NCBI GenBank assembly: GCA_023053575.1 | Contig: JAKZAP010000123.1 | Span: 1-64,000, forward strand | Reading direction: 5' to 3' | Origin: Branchinecta lynchi | Taxonomy: Eukaryota > Arthropoda > Branchiopoda > Anostraca > Branchinectidae | Length of the DNA stretch: 64,000 nucleotides | In this document: piece by piece, positions 25,401 through 37,250 of the stretch | How the letters are laid out: every line of letters begins with the position of its first letter | Numbering within the stretch: the stretch's first letter is position 1 | Notes under the pieces: model-generated | The model's database searches: none | What the model was told of the DNA's origin: nothing | The model's input: only the letters and a program-made list of their open reading frames with translations | Program-made: the position numbers and the translations under genes

Positions 25401-27130
25401 CACAAGGTTTGTTTTCTCATAAGGTTTGTTTTCCCACAAGGTTTGTTTTCCCACAAGGTTTATTTTCCCACAAGGTTTTTTTTCCCACAAGGTTGGTTTT
25501 CCCACAAGGCTAGTTTTCCCACAAGGTTTGTTTCCCCACAAGGTTTGTTTCCCCACAAGGTTTGTTTTCCCACAAGGATTGTTTTTTCACAAGGTTTGTT
25601 TTCCCACTGTGTTGGTTTTCCCAAAAGGTTCGCTTTCCCGCAAGGTTTGTTTTCCCACAAGGTTAGTTTTCCCACAAGGTTTGTTTCCCCACAAGGTTTG
25701 TTTCCCCACAAGGTTTGTTTTCCCACAAGGATTGTTTTCTCACAAGGTTTGTTTTCCCACTGTGTTGGTTTTCCCAAAAGGTTCGCTTTCCCGCAAGGTT
25801 GGTTTTCCCACAAGGTTGGTTTTCCCGCAGGGTTTGTTTCCCCATAAGGTTGGTTTTCCCACAAGGTTTGTTTTCTCACAAGGTTTGTTTTCCCACAAGG
25901 TTTGTTTTCCCACAAGGTTTCTTTTCCCACAAGGTTCGTTTTCCCGCAGGGTTTGTTTTCCAACAAGGTTAGTTTTCCCGAAAGGTTTGTTTCCCCACAA
26001 GGTTGGTTTTCCCGCAGGTTTTTTTTTCCCACAAGGTTAGTTTCCCCGCAAGGTTTGTTTCCCCCCAAGGTTTGTTTTCCCACAAGGATTGTTTTCTCAC
26101 AAGGTTTGTTTTCCCACTAGGTTTGTTTCCCCACAAGGTTTGTTTTCCCACATGGTTTCTTTTCCCCCAAGGTTGGTTTTCCCGCAAGGTTGGTTTTCCC
26201 ACAAGGTTTTTTTCCCACTGTGTTGGTTTTCCCAAAAGGTTCGCTTTCCCGCAAGGTTGGTTTTCCCACAAGGTTGGTTTTCCCGCAGGGTTTGTTTCCC
26301 CATAAGGTTGGTTTTCCCACAAGGTTTGTTTTCTCACAAGGTTTGTTTTCCCACAAGGTTTGTTTTCCCACAAGGTTTGTTTTCCCACAAGGTTCGTTTT
26401 CCCGCAGGGTTTGTTTTCCCACAAGGTTAGTTTTCCCGAAAGGTTTGTTTCCCCACAAGGTTGGTTTTCCCACAAGGTTGGTTTTCCCGCAGGGTTTGTT
26501 TTCCCACAAGCTTTGTTTTCCCCCAAGGTTGGTTTTCCCGCAAGGTTGTGTTTCCCACAAGGTTTGTTTGCCCACTGTGTTGGTTTTCCCAAAAGGTTCG
26601 CTTTCCCGCAAGGTTGGTTTTCCCACAAGGTTTGTTTCCCCACAAGGTTTGTTTTCCCATAAGGTTTGTTTTCCCACAAGGTTTGTTTTCCCACAAGGTT
26701 TGTTTTCCCACAAGGTTTGTTTTCCCACAAGGTTGGTTTTCCCGCAAGGTTGGTTTTCCCACAAGGTTTGTGTTCCCACTGTGTTGGTTTTCCCAAAAGG
26801 TTCGCTTTCCCACAAGGTTGGTTTTCCCACAAGGTTGGTTTTCCCGCTGGGTTGCTTTACCCATAAGGTTTGTTTTCCCACAAGGTTTGTTTTCCCACAA
26901 GGTTTGTTTTCCCACAAGGTTTGTTTTCCCGAAAGGTTTGTTTCCCCACAAGGTTGGTTTTCCCACAAGGTTGGTTTTCCCGCAGGGTTTGTTTTCCCAC
27001 AAGGTTAGTTTTCCCGCAAGGTTTGTTTTCCCACAAGGTTAGTTTTCCCACAAGGTTTGTTTCCCCACAAGGTTTGTTTCCCCACAAGGTTTGTTTTCCC
27101 ACAAGGATTGTTTTCTCACAAGGTTTGTTT
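19410..27130 (-). repeat. Large tandem duplication, 3.86-kb unit, two copies
   Basis: About 19,410-23,270 is repeated at about 23,271-27,130 with an offset of 3,860 bp (227 x 17 + 1). Nearly every private variant is kept, including the nine-T run (19,669 and 23,529), the 459-bp internal duplication, GCCAC (21,171 and 25,031) and CCCGCAGGTTTTTTTTTCCC (about 22,152 and 26,012). Only scattered single-base differences are visible, for example AGGCTGG at 20,048 against AGGTTGG at 23,908. Near the right end the offset becomes 3,859 because copy 1 has an extra base near 23,030. This is one of the youngest large events in the window. Confidence 0.9.
19960..20770 (-). repeat. 459-bp (27-monomer) internal tandem duplication
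   Basis: The CCCACTGTG / TTCGCTTTCCCAAAAGG cassette at about 19,985 recurs at 20,444, an offset of 459 bp (27 x 17). The same doublet is present in the 3.86-kb copy (23,845 and 24,304) and again near 53,960 and 54,419. The doublet is therefore older than the 3.86-kb duplication and was spread with it. Confidence 0.85.
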
Positions 27131-30100
27131 TCCCACTGTGTTGGTTTTCCCAAAAGGTTCGCTTTCCCGCAAGGTCGGTTTTCCCACAAGGTTGGTTTTC
27201 CCGCAGGGTTTGTTTCCCCATAAGGTTGGTTTTCCCACAAGGTTCGTTTTCCCGCAGGGTTTGTTTTCCCACAAGGTTAGTTTCCCCGAAAGGTTTGTTT
27301 CCCCACAAGGTTTGTTTTCCCACAAGGGTTGTTTTCTCACAAGGTTTGTTTTCCCACTAGGTTTGTTTCCCCACAAGGTGTGTTTTCCCACAAGGTTTGT
27401 TTTCCCCAAAGGTTGGTTTTCCCGCATGGTTGGTTTTCCCACAAGGTTTGTTTTCCCACTGTGTTGGTTTTCCCAAAAGGTTCGCTTTCCCACAAGGTTG
27501 GTTTTCCCACAAGGTTTTATTTTCCCGCAGGGTTGCTTTCCCCATAAGGTTTGTTTTCCCACAAGGTTTTTTTTTCCCACAAGGTTTGTTTTCCCACAAG
27601 GTTTGTTTTCCCGAAAGGTTTGTTTCCCCACAAGGTTGGTTTTCCCACAAGGTTGGTTTTCCCGCAGGGTTTGTTTTCCCACAAGGTTAGTTTTCCCGCA
27701 AGGTTTGTTTTCCCACAAGGTTAGTTTTCCCATAAGGTTTGTTTCCCCACAAGGTTTGTTTCCCCACAAGGTTTGTTTCCCCACAAGGATTGTTTTCTCA
27801 CAAGGTTGGTTTTCCCACTGTGTTGGTTTTCCCAAAAGGTTCGCTTTCCCGCAAGGTTGGTTTTCCCACAAGGTTGGTTTTCCCGCAGGGTTTGTTTCCC
27901 CATAACGTTGGTTTTCCCACAAGGTTCGTTTTCCCGCAGGGTTTGTTTTCCCACAAGGTTAGTTTCCCCGAAAGGTTTGTTTCCCCACAAGGTTTGTTTC
28001 CCCACAAGGTTTGTTTTCCCACTAGGTTTGTTTCCCCACAAGGTGTGTTTTCCCACAAGGTTTGTTTTCCCCAAAGGTTGGTTTTCCCGCATGGTTGGTT
28101 TTCCCACAAGGTTTGTTTTCCCACTGTGTCGGTTTTCCCAAAAGGTTCGCTTTCCCACAAGGTTGGTTTTCCCACAAGGTTGGTTTTCCCGCAGGGTTGC
28201 TTTCACCATAAGGTTGGTTTTCCCACAAGGTTTGTTTTCCCCAAAGGTTGGTTTTCCCGCATGGTTGGTTTTCCCACAAGGTTTGTTTTCCCACTGTGTT
28301 GGTTTTCCCAAAAGGTTCGCTTTCCCACAAGGTTGGTTTTCCCACAAGGTTGGTTTTCCCGCAAGGTTAGTTTTCCCACAAGGTCTGATTTAACACAATG
28401 TTTGTTTTCCCACAAGGTTGGTTTTCCCGAAAGGTTTGTTTCCCCACAAGGTTGGTTTTCCCACAAGGTTGGTTTTCCCGCAGGGTTTGTTTTCCCACAA
28501 GGTTAGTTTTCCCGCAAGGTTTGTTTTCCCACAAGGTTGGTTTTCCCGAAAGGTTTGTTTCCCCACAAGGTTGGTTTTCCCACAAGGTTGGTTTTCCCGC
28601 AGGGTTTTTTTTCCCACAAGGTTAGTTTTCCCGCAAGGTTTGTTTCCCCACAAGATTTGTTTTCCCACAAGGTTTGTTTTCCCACTGTGTTGGTTTTCCC
28701 AAAAGGTTCGCTTTCCCACAAGGTTGGTTTTCCCACAAGGTTGGTTTTCGCACAAGGTTGGTTTTCCCGCAGGGTTGCTTTCCCTATAAGGTTGGTTTTC
28801 CCACAAGGTTTGTTTTCTCACAAGGCTTGTTTTCCCACTAGGTTGTTTTTCCCACTAGGTTGGTTTTCCCACAAGGTTTGTTTTCCCACAAGCTTTGTTT
28901 TCCCCCAAGGTTGGTTTTCCCGCAGGGTTTGTTTTCCCACAAGGTTAGTTTTCCCGCAAGGTTTGTTTCCCCACAAGGTTTGTTTTCCCACAAGCTTTGT
29001 TTTCCCACTGTGTTGGTTTTCCCAAAAGGTTCGCTTTCCAACAAGGTTGGTTTTCCCACAAGGTTGGTTTTCCCGCAGGGTTGCTTTCCCCATAAGGTTT
29101 GTTTTCCCACAAGGTTTGTTTTCTCACAAGGTTTGTTTTCCCACTAGGTTGTTTTTCCCACTAGGTTGGTTTTCCCACAAGGTTTGTTTTCCCACAAGCT
29201 TTGTTTTCCCCCAAGGTTGTTTTTCCCACTAGGTTGGTTTTCCCACAAGGTTTGTTTTCCCACAAGCTTTGTTTTCCCCCAAGGTTGGTTTTCCCGCAAG
29301 GTTGGTTTACCCACAAGGTTTGTTTTCCCACTGTGTTGGTTTTCCCAAAAGGTTCGCTTTCCCGCAAGGTTGGTTTTCCCACAAGGTTTGTTTCCCCACA
29401 AGGTTTGTTTTCCCACAAGGTTTGTTTTCCCACAAGGTTGGTTTTCCCGAAAGGTTTGTTTCCCCACAAGGTTGGTTTTCCCACAAGGTTGTTTTTCCCG
29501 CAGGGTTTGTTTTCCCACAAGGTTAGTTTTCCCGCAAGGTTTGTTTCCCCACAAGGTTTGTTTTCCCACAAGGTTTGTTTTCCCACTGTGTTCGTTTTCC
29601 CAAAAGGTTCGCTTTCCCAAAAGGTTGGTTTTCCCACAAGGTTGGTTTTCCCACAAGGTTGGTTTTCCCGCAGGGTTGCTTTCCCCATAAGGTTGGTTTC
29701 CCCAAAAGGTTCGCTTTCCCGCAAGGCTGGTTTTCCCACAAGGTTTGTTTCCCCACAATGTTTGTTTTCTCACAAGGTTTGTTTTCCCACAAGGTTTGTT
29801 TTCCCACAAGGTTTGTTTTCCCACAAGGTTGGTTTTCCAGAAAGGTTTGTTTCCCCACAAGGTTGGTTTTCCCACAAGGTTTGTTTTCCCACAAGGTTTG
29901 TTTTCCCACAAGGTTGGTTTTCCAGAAAGGTTTGTTTTCCCACAAGGATTGTTTTCCCACTGTGTTGGTTTTCCCAAAAGGTTCGCTTTCCCGCAAGGTT
30001 GGTTTTCCCACAAGGCTGGTTTTCCCGCAGAGTTTGTTTCCCCATAAGGTTGGTTTTCCCACAAGGTTTGTTTTCTCACTAGGTTGGTTTTCCCACAAGG

Positions 30101-33100
30101 TTTGTTTTCCCAAAAGGTTGGTTTTCCCACAAGGTTTGTTTTCCCACAAGGTTTGTTTACCCACAATGTTTGTTTTCCCACAAGGTTGGTTTTCCCGAAA
30201 GGTTTGTTTCCCCACAAGGTTGGTTTTCCCACAAGGTTGGTTTTCCCACAAGGTTGGTTTTCCCGCAGGGTTTGTTTTCCCACAAGCTTTGTTTTCCCCC
30301 AAGGTTGGTTTTCCCGCAAGGTTGTGTTTCCCACAAGGTTTGTTTGCCCACTGTGTTGGTTTTCCCAAAAGGTTCGCTTTCCCGCAAGGTTGGTTTTCCC
30401 ACAAGGTTTGTTTCCCCACAAGGTTTGTTTTCCCATAAGGTTTGTTTTCCCACAAGGTTTGTTTTCCCACAAGGTTTGTTTTCCCACAAGGTTTGTTTTC
30501 CCACAAGGTTGGTTTTCCCGCAAGGTTGGTTTTCCCACAAGGTTTGTGTTCCCACTGTGTTGGTTTTCCCAAAAGGTTCGCTTTCCCACAAGGTTGGTTT
30601 TCCCACAAGGTTGGTTTTCCCGCTGGGTTGCTTTACCCATAAGGTTTGTTTTCCCACAAGGTTTGTTTTCCCACAAGGTTTGTTTTCCCACAAGGTTTGT
30701 TTTCCCGAAAGGTTTGTTTCCCCACAAGGTTGGTTTTCCCACAAGGTTGGTTTTCCCGCAGGGTTTGTTTTCCCACAAGGTTAGTTTTCCCGCAAGGTTT
30801 GTTTTCCCACAAGGTTAGTTTTCCCACAAGGTTTGTTTCCCCACAAGGTTTGTTTCCCCACAAGGTTTGTTTTCCCACAAGGATTGTTTTCTCACAAGGT
30901 TTGTTTTCCCACTGTGTTGGTTTTCCCAAAAGGTTCGCTTTCCCGCAAGGTCGGTTTTCCCACAAGGTTGGTTTTCCCGCAGGGTTTGTTTCCCCATAAG
31001 GTTGGTTTTCCCACAAGGTTCGTTTTCCCGCAGGGTTTGTTTTCCCACAAGGTTAGTTTCCCCGAAAGGTTTGTTTCCCCACAAGGTTTGTTTTCCCACA
31101 AGGGTTGTTTTCTCACAAGGTTTGTTTTCCCACTAGGTTTGTTTCCCCACAAGGTGTGTTTTCCCACAAGGTTTGTTTTCCCCAAAGGTTGGTTTTCCCG
31201 CATGGTTGGTTTTCCCACAAGGTTTGTTTTCCCACTGTGTTGGTTTTCCCAAAAGGTTCGCTTTCCCACAAGGTTGGTTTTCCCACAAGGTTTTATTTTC
31301 CCGCAGGGTTGCTTTCCCCATAAGGTTTGTTTTCCCACAAGGTTTTTTTTTCCCACAAGGTTTGTTTTCCCACAAGGTTTGTTTTCCCGAAAGGTTTGTT
31401 TCCCCACAAGGTTGGTTTTCCCACAAGGTTGGTTTTCCCGCAGGGTTTGTTTTCCCACAAGGTTAGTTTTCCCGCAAGGTTTGTTTTCCCACAAGGTTAG
31501 TTTTCCCATAAGGTTTGTTTCCCCACAAGGTTTGTTTCCCCACAAGGTTTGTTTCCCCACAAGGATTGTTTTCTCACAAGGTTGGTTTTCCCACTGTGTT
31601 GGTTTTCCCAAAAGGTTCGCTTTCCCGCAAGGTTGGTTTTCCCACAAGGTTGGTTTTCCCGCAGGGTTTGTTTCCCCATAACGTTGGTTTTCCCACAAGG
31701 TTCGTTTTCCCGCAGGGTTTGTTTTCCCACAAGGTTAGTTTCCCCGAAAGGTTTGTTTCCCCACAAGGTTTGTTTCCCCACAAGGTTTGTTTTCCCACTA
31801 GGTTTGTTTCCCCACAAGGTGTGTTTTCCCACAAGGTTTGTTTTCCCCAAAGGTTGGTTTTCCCGCATGGTTGGTTTTCCCACAAGGTTTGTTTTCCCAC
31901 TGTGTCGGTTTTCCCAAAAGGTTCGCTTTCCCACAAGGTTGGTTTTCCCACAAGGTTGGTTTTCCCGCAGGGTTGCTTTCACCATAAGGTTGGTTTTCCC
32001 ACAAGGTTTGTTTTCCCCAAAGGTTGGTTTTCCCGCATGGTTGGTTTTCCCACAAGGTTTGTTTTCCCACTGTGTTGGTTTTCCCAAAAGGTTCGCTTTC
32101 CCACAAGGTTGGTTTTCCCACAAGGTTGGTTTTCCCGCAAGGTTAGTTTTCCCACAAGGTCTGATTTAACACAATGTTTGTTTTCCCACAAGGTTGGTTT
32201 TCCCGAAAGGTTTGTTTCCCCACAAGGTTGGTTTTCCCACAAGGTTGGTTTTCCCGCAGGGTTTGTTTTCCCACAAGGTTAGTTTTCCCGCAAGGTTTGT
32301 TTTCCCACAAGGTTGGTTTTCCCGAAAGGTTTGTTTCCCCACAAGGTTGGTTTTCCCACAAGGTTGGTTTTCCCGCAGGGTTTGTTTTCCCACAAGGTTA
32401 GTTTTCCCGCAAGGTTTGTTTCCCCACAAGGTTTGTTTTCCCACAAGGTTTGTTTTCCCACTGTGTTGGTTTTCCCAAAAGGTTCGCTTTCCCACAAGGT
32501 TGGTTTTCCCACAAGGTTGGTTTTCGCACAAGGTTGGTTTTCCCGCAGGGTTGCTTTCCCTATAAGGTTGGTTTTCCCACAAGGTTTGTTTTCTCACAAG
32601 GCTTGTTTTCCCACTAGGTTGTTTTTCCCACTAGGTTGGTTTTCCCACAAGGTTTGTTTTCCCACAAGCTTTGTTTTCCCCCAAGGTTGGTTTTCCCGCA
32701 GGGTTTGTTTTCCCACAAGGTTAGTTTTCCCGCAAGGTTTGTTTCCCCACAAGGTTTGTTTTCCCACAAGCTTTGTTTTCCCACTGTGTTGGTTTTCCCA
32801 AAAGGTTCGCTTTCCAACAAGGTTGGTTTTCCCACAAGGTTGGTTTTCCCGCAGGGTTGCTTTCCCCATAAGGTTTGTTTTCCCACAAGGTTTGTTTTCT
32901 CACAAGGTTTGTTTTCCCACTAGGTTGTTTTTCCCACTAGGTTGGTTTTCCCACAAGGTTTGTTTTCCCACAAGCTTTGTTTTCCCCCAAGGTTGTTTTT
33001 CCCACTAGGTTGGTTTTCCCACAAGGTTTGTTTTCCCACAAGCTTTGTTTTCCCCCAAGGTTGGTTTTCCCGCAAGGTTGGTTTACCCACAAGGTTTGTT

Positions 33101-34020
33101 TTCCCACTGTGTTGGTTTTCCCAAAAGGTTCGCTTTCCCGCAAGGTTGGTTTTCCCACAAGGTTTGTTTCCCCACAAGGTTTGTTTTCCCACAAGGTTTG
33201 TTTTCCCACAAGGTTGGTTTTCCCGAAAGGTTTGTTTCCCCACAAGGTTGGTTTTCCCACAAGGATGTTTTTCCCGCAGGGTTTGTTTTCCCACAAGGTT
33301 AGTTTTCCCGCAAGGTTTGTTTCCCCACAAGGTTTGTTTTCCCACAAGGTTTGTTTTCCCACTGTGTTCGTTTTCCCAAAAGGTTCGCTTTCCCAAAAGG
33401 TTGGTTTTCCCACAAGGTTGGTTTTCCCACAAGGTTGGTTTTCCCGCAGGGTTGCTTTCCCCATAAGGTTGGTTTCCCCAAAAGGTTCGCTTTCCCGCAA
33501 GGCTGGTTTTCCCACAAGGTTTGTTTCCCCACAATGTTTGTTTTCTCACAAGGTTTGTTTTCCCACAAGGTTTGTTTTCCCACAAGGTTTGTTTTCCCAC
33601 AAGGTTGGTTTTCCAGAAAGGTTTGTTTCCCCACAAGGTTGGTTTTCCCACAAGGTTTGTTTTCCCACAAGGTTTGTTTTCCCACAAGGTTGGTTTTCCA
33701 GAAAGGTTTGTTTTCCCACAAGGATTGTTTTCTCACAAGGTTTGTTTTCCCACTGTGTTGGTTTTCCCAAAAGGTTCGCTTTCCCGCAAGGTTGGTTTTC
33801 CCACAAGGCTGGTTTTCCCGCAGGGTTTGTTTCCCCATAAGGTTGGTTTTCCCAAAAGGTTTGTTTTCTCACAAGGTTTGTTTTCTCACTAGGTTGGTTT
33901 TCCCACAAGGTTTGTTTTCCCAAAAGGTTGGTTTTCCCACAAGGTTTGTTTTCCCACAAGGTTTGTTTACCCACAATGTTTGTTTTCCCACAAGGTTGGT
34001 TTTCCCGAAAGGTTTGTTTC
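26430..34020 (-). repeat. Large tandem duplication, 3.78-kb unit, two copies
   Basis: About 26,430-30,205 is repeated at about 30,206-34,020 with an offset of 3,776 bp (222 x 17 + 2). Shared private states include the single CCAAAGG units, CCCACTGTGTCGG (28,122 and 31,898), TTTCACCATAAGG (28,201 and 31,977) and the TTAA unit (28,382 and 32,158). Past about 29,940 the offset grows by one and then two monomers, because copy 2 holds an extra TTTTCTCACAA unit near 33,730. The unit overlaps the second copy of the 3.86-kb duplication, so the two events are nested in time. Confidence 0.9.
27560..27580 (-). repeat. Expanded T-tract units (example of a class)
   Basis: In several units the G of GGTTTGTTTTCCC is changed to T and the tract is then seven to ten T long. 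Examples lie near 19,669, 22,159, 23,529, 26,019, 27,569, 31,345, 35,443, 44,788 and 46,303. These follow the duplications (19,669 with 23,529; 27,569 with 31,345), so they are inherited states. They suggest slippage once the interrupting G is lost, and they are also places where sequencing error is most likely. Confidence 0.65.
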
Positions 34021-34560
34021 CCCACAAGGTTGGTTTTCCCACAAGGTTGGTTTTCCCGCAGGGTTTGTTTTCCCACAAGGTTAGTTTTCTCACAAGGTTT
34101 GTTTTCCCACTGTGTTGGTTTTCCCAAAAGGTTCGCTTTCCCGCAAGGTTGGTTTTCCCACAAGGCTGGTTTTCCCGCAGGGTTTGTTTCCCCATAAGGT
34201 TGGTTTTCCCAAAAGGTTTGTTTTCTCACAAGGTTTGTTTTCCCACTAGGTTGGTTTTCCCACAAGGTTTGTTTTCCCACAAGGTTGGTTTTCCCACAAG
34301 GTTTGTTTTCCCACAAGGTTTGTTTACCCACAATGTTTGTTTTCCCACAAGGTTGGTTTTCCCGAAAGGTTTGTTTCCCCACAAGGTTGGTTTTCCCACA
34401 AGGTTGGTTTTCCCGCAGGGTTTGTTTTCCCACAAGGTTAGTTTTCTCGCAAGGTTTGTTTTCCCACAAGGTTGGTTTTCCCGAAAGGTTTGTTTCCCCA
34501 CAAGGTTGGTTTTCCCACAAGGTTGGTTTTCCCGCAGGGTTTGTTTTCCCACAAGGTTAG
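33928..34560 (-). repeat. 357-bp (21-monomer) tandem duplication
   Basis: The run containing GTTTACCCACAATG near 33,965 recurs near 34,322, an offset of 357 bp (21 x 17). The rare TTAGTTTTCT ending is present in both copies, followed by CACAAGG in the first and CGCAAGG in the second. A single related run lies at about 30,150, at the end of the first 3.78-kb copy, so the doublet formed after that duplication or was lost from its first copy. Confidence 0.75.
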
Positions 34561-36235
34561 TTTTCCCGCAAGGTTTGTTTCCCCACAAGGTTTGTTTTCC
34601 CACTGTGTTGGTTTTCCCAAAAGGTTCGCTTTCCCACAAGGTTGGTTTTCCCACAAGGTTGGTTTTCCCACAAGGTTGGTTTTCCCGCAGGGTTGCTTTC
34701 CCCATGAGGTTGGTTTTCCCACAAGGTTTGATTTCTCACAAGGTTTGTTTTCCCACTAGGTTGTTTTTTCCACTAGGTTGGTTTTCCCACAAGGTTTGTT
34801 TTCCCACAAGCTTTGTTTTCCCCCAAGGTTGGTTTTCCCGCAGGGTTTTGTTTTCCCACAAGGTTAGTTTTCCCGCAAGGTTTGTTTCCCCACAAGGTTT
34901 GTTTTCCCACAAGGTTTGTTTTCCCACTGTGTTAGTTTTCCCAAAAGGTTCGCTTTCCCACAAGGTTGGTTTTCCCACAAGGTTGGTTTTCCCACAAGGT
35001 TGGTTTTCCCGCAGGGTTGCTTTCCCCATAAGGTTGGTTTTCCCACAAGGTTTTTTTTCCCACAAGGTTTGTTTCCCCACAAGGTTTGTTTCCCCACAAG
35101 TTTTGATGTCCCACAAGGATTGTTTTCTCACAAGGTTTGTTTTCCCACAAGGTTTGTTTCCCCACAAGGTTTGTTTCCCCACAAGGTTTGTTTTCCCACA
35201 AGGTTAGTTTTCCCACAAGGTTTGTTTCCCCACAAGGTTTGTTTCCCCACAAGGTTTGTTTTCCCACAAGGATTGTTTTCTCACAAGGTTTGTTTTCCCA
35301 CTGTGTTGGTTTTCCCAAGAGGTTCGCTTTCCCGCAAGGTTCGCTTTCCCGCAAGGTTGGTTTTCCCACAAGGTTTGTTTTCTCACAAGGTTTGTTTTCC
35401 CACTAGGTTTGTTTCCCCACAAGGTTTGTTTTCTCACAAGGTTTTTTTTTCCCACAAGGTTTGTTTCCCCACAAGGTTTCTTTCCCCACAAGGTTTGTTT
35501 TCCCACAAGGATTGTTTTCTCACAAGGTTTGTTTTCCCACTGTGTTGGTTTTCCCAAGAGGTTCGCTTTCCCGCAAGGTTCCCTTTCCCGCAAGGTTGGT
35601 TTTCCCACAAGGTTTTTTTTCTCACAAGGTTTGTTTTCCCTCTAGGTTTGTTTCCCCACAAGGTTTGTTTTCACAAGGTTTGTTTTCCCACAAGGTTTGT
35701 TTTCCCACAAGGTTTGTTTTCCCACAAGGTTTGTTTTGCCACAAGGTTGGTTTTCCAGAAAGGTTTGTTTCCCCACAAGGTTGGTTTTCCCACAAGGTTT
35801 GTTTTCCCGCAGGGTTTGTTTTCCCACAAGGTTAGTTTTCCCGCAAGGTTTGTTTTCCCACAAGGTTAGTTTTCCCACAAGGTTTGTTTCCCCACAAGGT
35901 TTGTTTTCCCACAAGGATTGTTTTCTCACAAGGTTTGTTTTCCCACTGTGTTGGTTTTCCCAAAAGGTTCGCTTTCCCGCAAGGTTGGTTTTCTCACAAG
36001 GTTGGTTTTCCCGCAGGGTTTGTTTCCCCATAAGGTTGGTTTTCCCACAAGGTTTGTTTTCTCACAAAGTTTGTTTTCCCACTAGGTTGGTTTTCCCACA
36101 AGGTTTGTTTTCCCACAAGGGTTTTTTACCCACAAGGTTTGTTTTCCCCCAAGGTTGGTTTTCCCGCAAGGTTGGTTTTCCCGCAAGGTTAGTTTTCCCA
36201 CAAGGTTTGATTTAACACAATGTTTGTTTTCCCAC

Positions 36236-36260
36236 AAGGTTGGTTTGGCGGTTGGTTTTC
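36236..36260 (-). repeat. Fused units with GGCGG
   Basis: The text runs AAGGTTGGTTTGGCGGTTGG before TTTTCCCGC resumes. A stretch of TTTCCCACAA or CCCGAAAGG sequence is missing, so two units are fused. It lies 14 bp right of the variant TTAA landmark at 36,204. In other copies of that landmark the neighbouring units are intact, so this is a private deletion. Confidence 0.75.
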
Positions 36261-37250
36261 CCGCAGGGTTTGTTTTCCCACAAGGTTAGTTTTCCCGCAA
36301 GGTTTGTTTTCCCACAAGGTTAGTTTTCCCACAAGGTTTGTTTCCCCACAAGGTTTGTTTTCCCACAAGGTTTGTTTTCCCACAAGGTTTGTTTTCCCAA
36401 AAGGTTTGTTTTCCCACAAGCTTTGTTTTCCCCCAAGGTTGGTTTTCCCACAAGGTTGGTTTTCCCGCTGGGTTTGTTTTCCCACAAGGTTAGTTTTCCC
36501 GCAAGGTTTGTTTTCCCACAAGGTTAGTTTTCCCACAAGGTTTGTTTCCCCACAAGGTTTGTTTTCCCACAAGGTTTGTTTTCCCACAAGGTTTGTTTTC
36601 CCAAAAGGTTTGTTTCCCCACAAGGTTTGTTTCCCCACAAGGTTTGTTTTCCCACAAGGATTGTTTTCTCACAAGGTTTGTTTTCCCACTGTGTTGGTTT
36701 TCCCAAAAGGTTCGCTTTCCCGCAAGGTTGGTTTTCCCACAAGGATTGTTTTCCCACTAGGATTTGTTTCCCCACAAGGTTTGTTTTCCCACAAGGTTTG
36801 TTTTCCCCCAAGGTTGGTTTTCCCGCAAGGTTGGTTTTCCCCGAAGGTTGGTTTTCCCGCAAGGTTGGTTTTCCCACAAGGTTTGTTTTCCCACTGTGTT
36901 GGTTTTCCCAAAAGGTTCGCTTTCCCACAAGGTTTGTTTTCCCACAAGGTTCGTTTTCCCGCAGGGTTTGTTTTCCCACAAGGTTTGTTTTCCCCCAAGG
37001 TTGGTTTTCCCACAAGCTTTGTTTTCCCCCAAGCTTGGTTTTCCGGCAAGGTTGGTTTTCCCACAAGGTTTGTTTTCCCACTGTGTTGGTTTTCCCAAAA
37101 GGTTCGCTTTCCCGCAAAGTTGGTTTTCCCACAAGGTTTGTTTCCCCACAAGGTTTGTTTTCCCATAAGATTTGTTTTCCCACAAGGTTTGTTTTCCCAT
37201 AAGGTTTGTTTTCCCACAAGGTTTGTTTTCCCACTAGGTTGTTTTTCCCA

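Noticed and set aside
33351..35207. Longest open frame (618 codons, + strand) and hundreds of similar frames on both strands as protein genes
   Set aside because: All are translations of the same 17-bp satellite, present in all six frames because the monomer has no stop. The frames overlap heavily, begin and end at arbitrary variant units, and have no start context, codon bias or recognisable domain.
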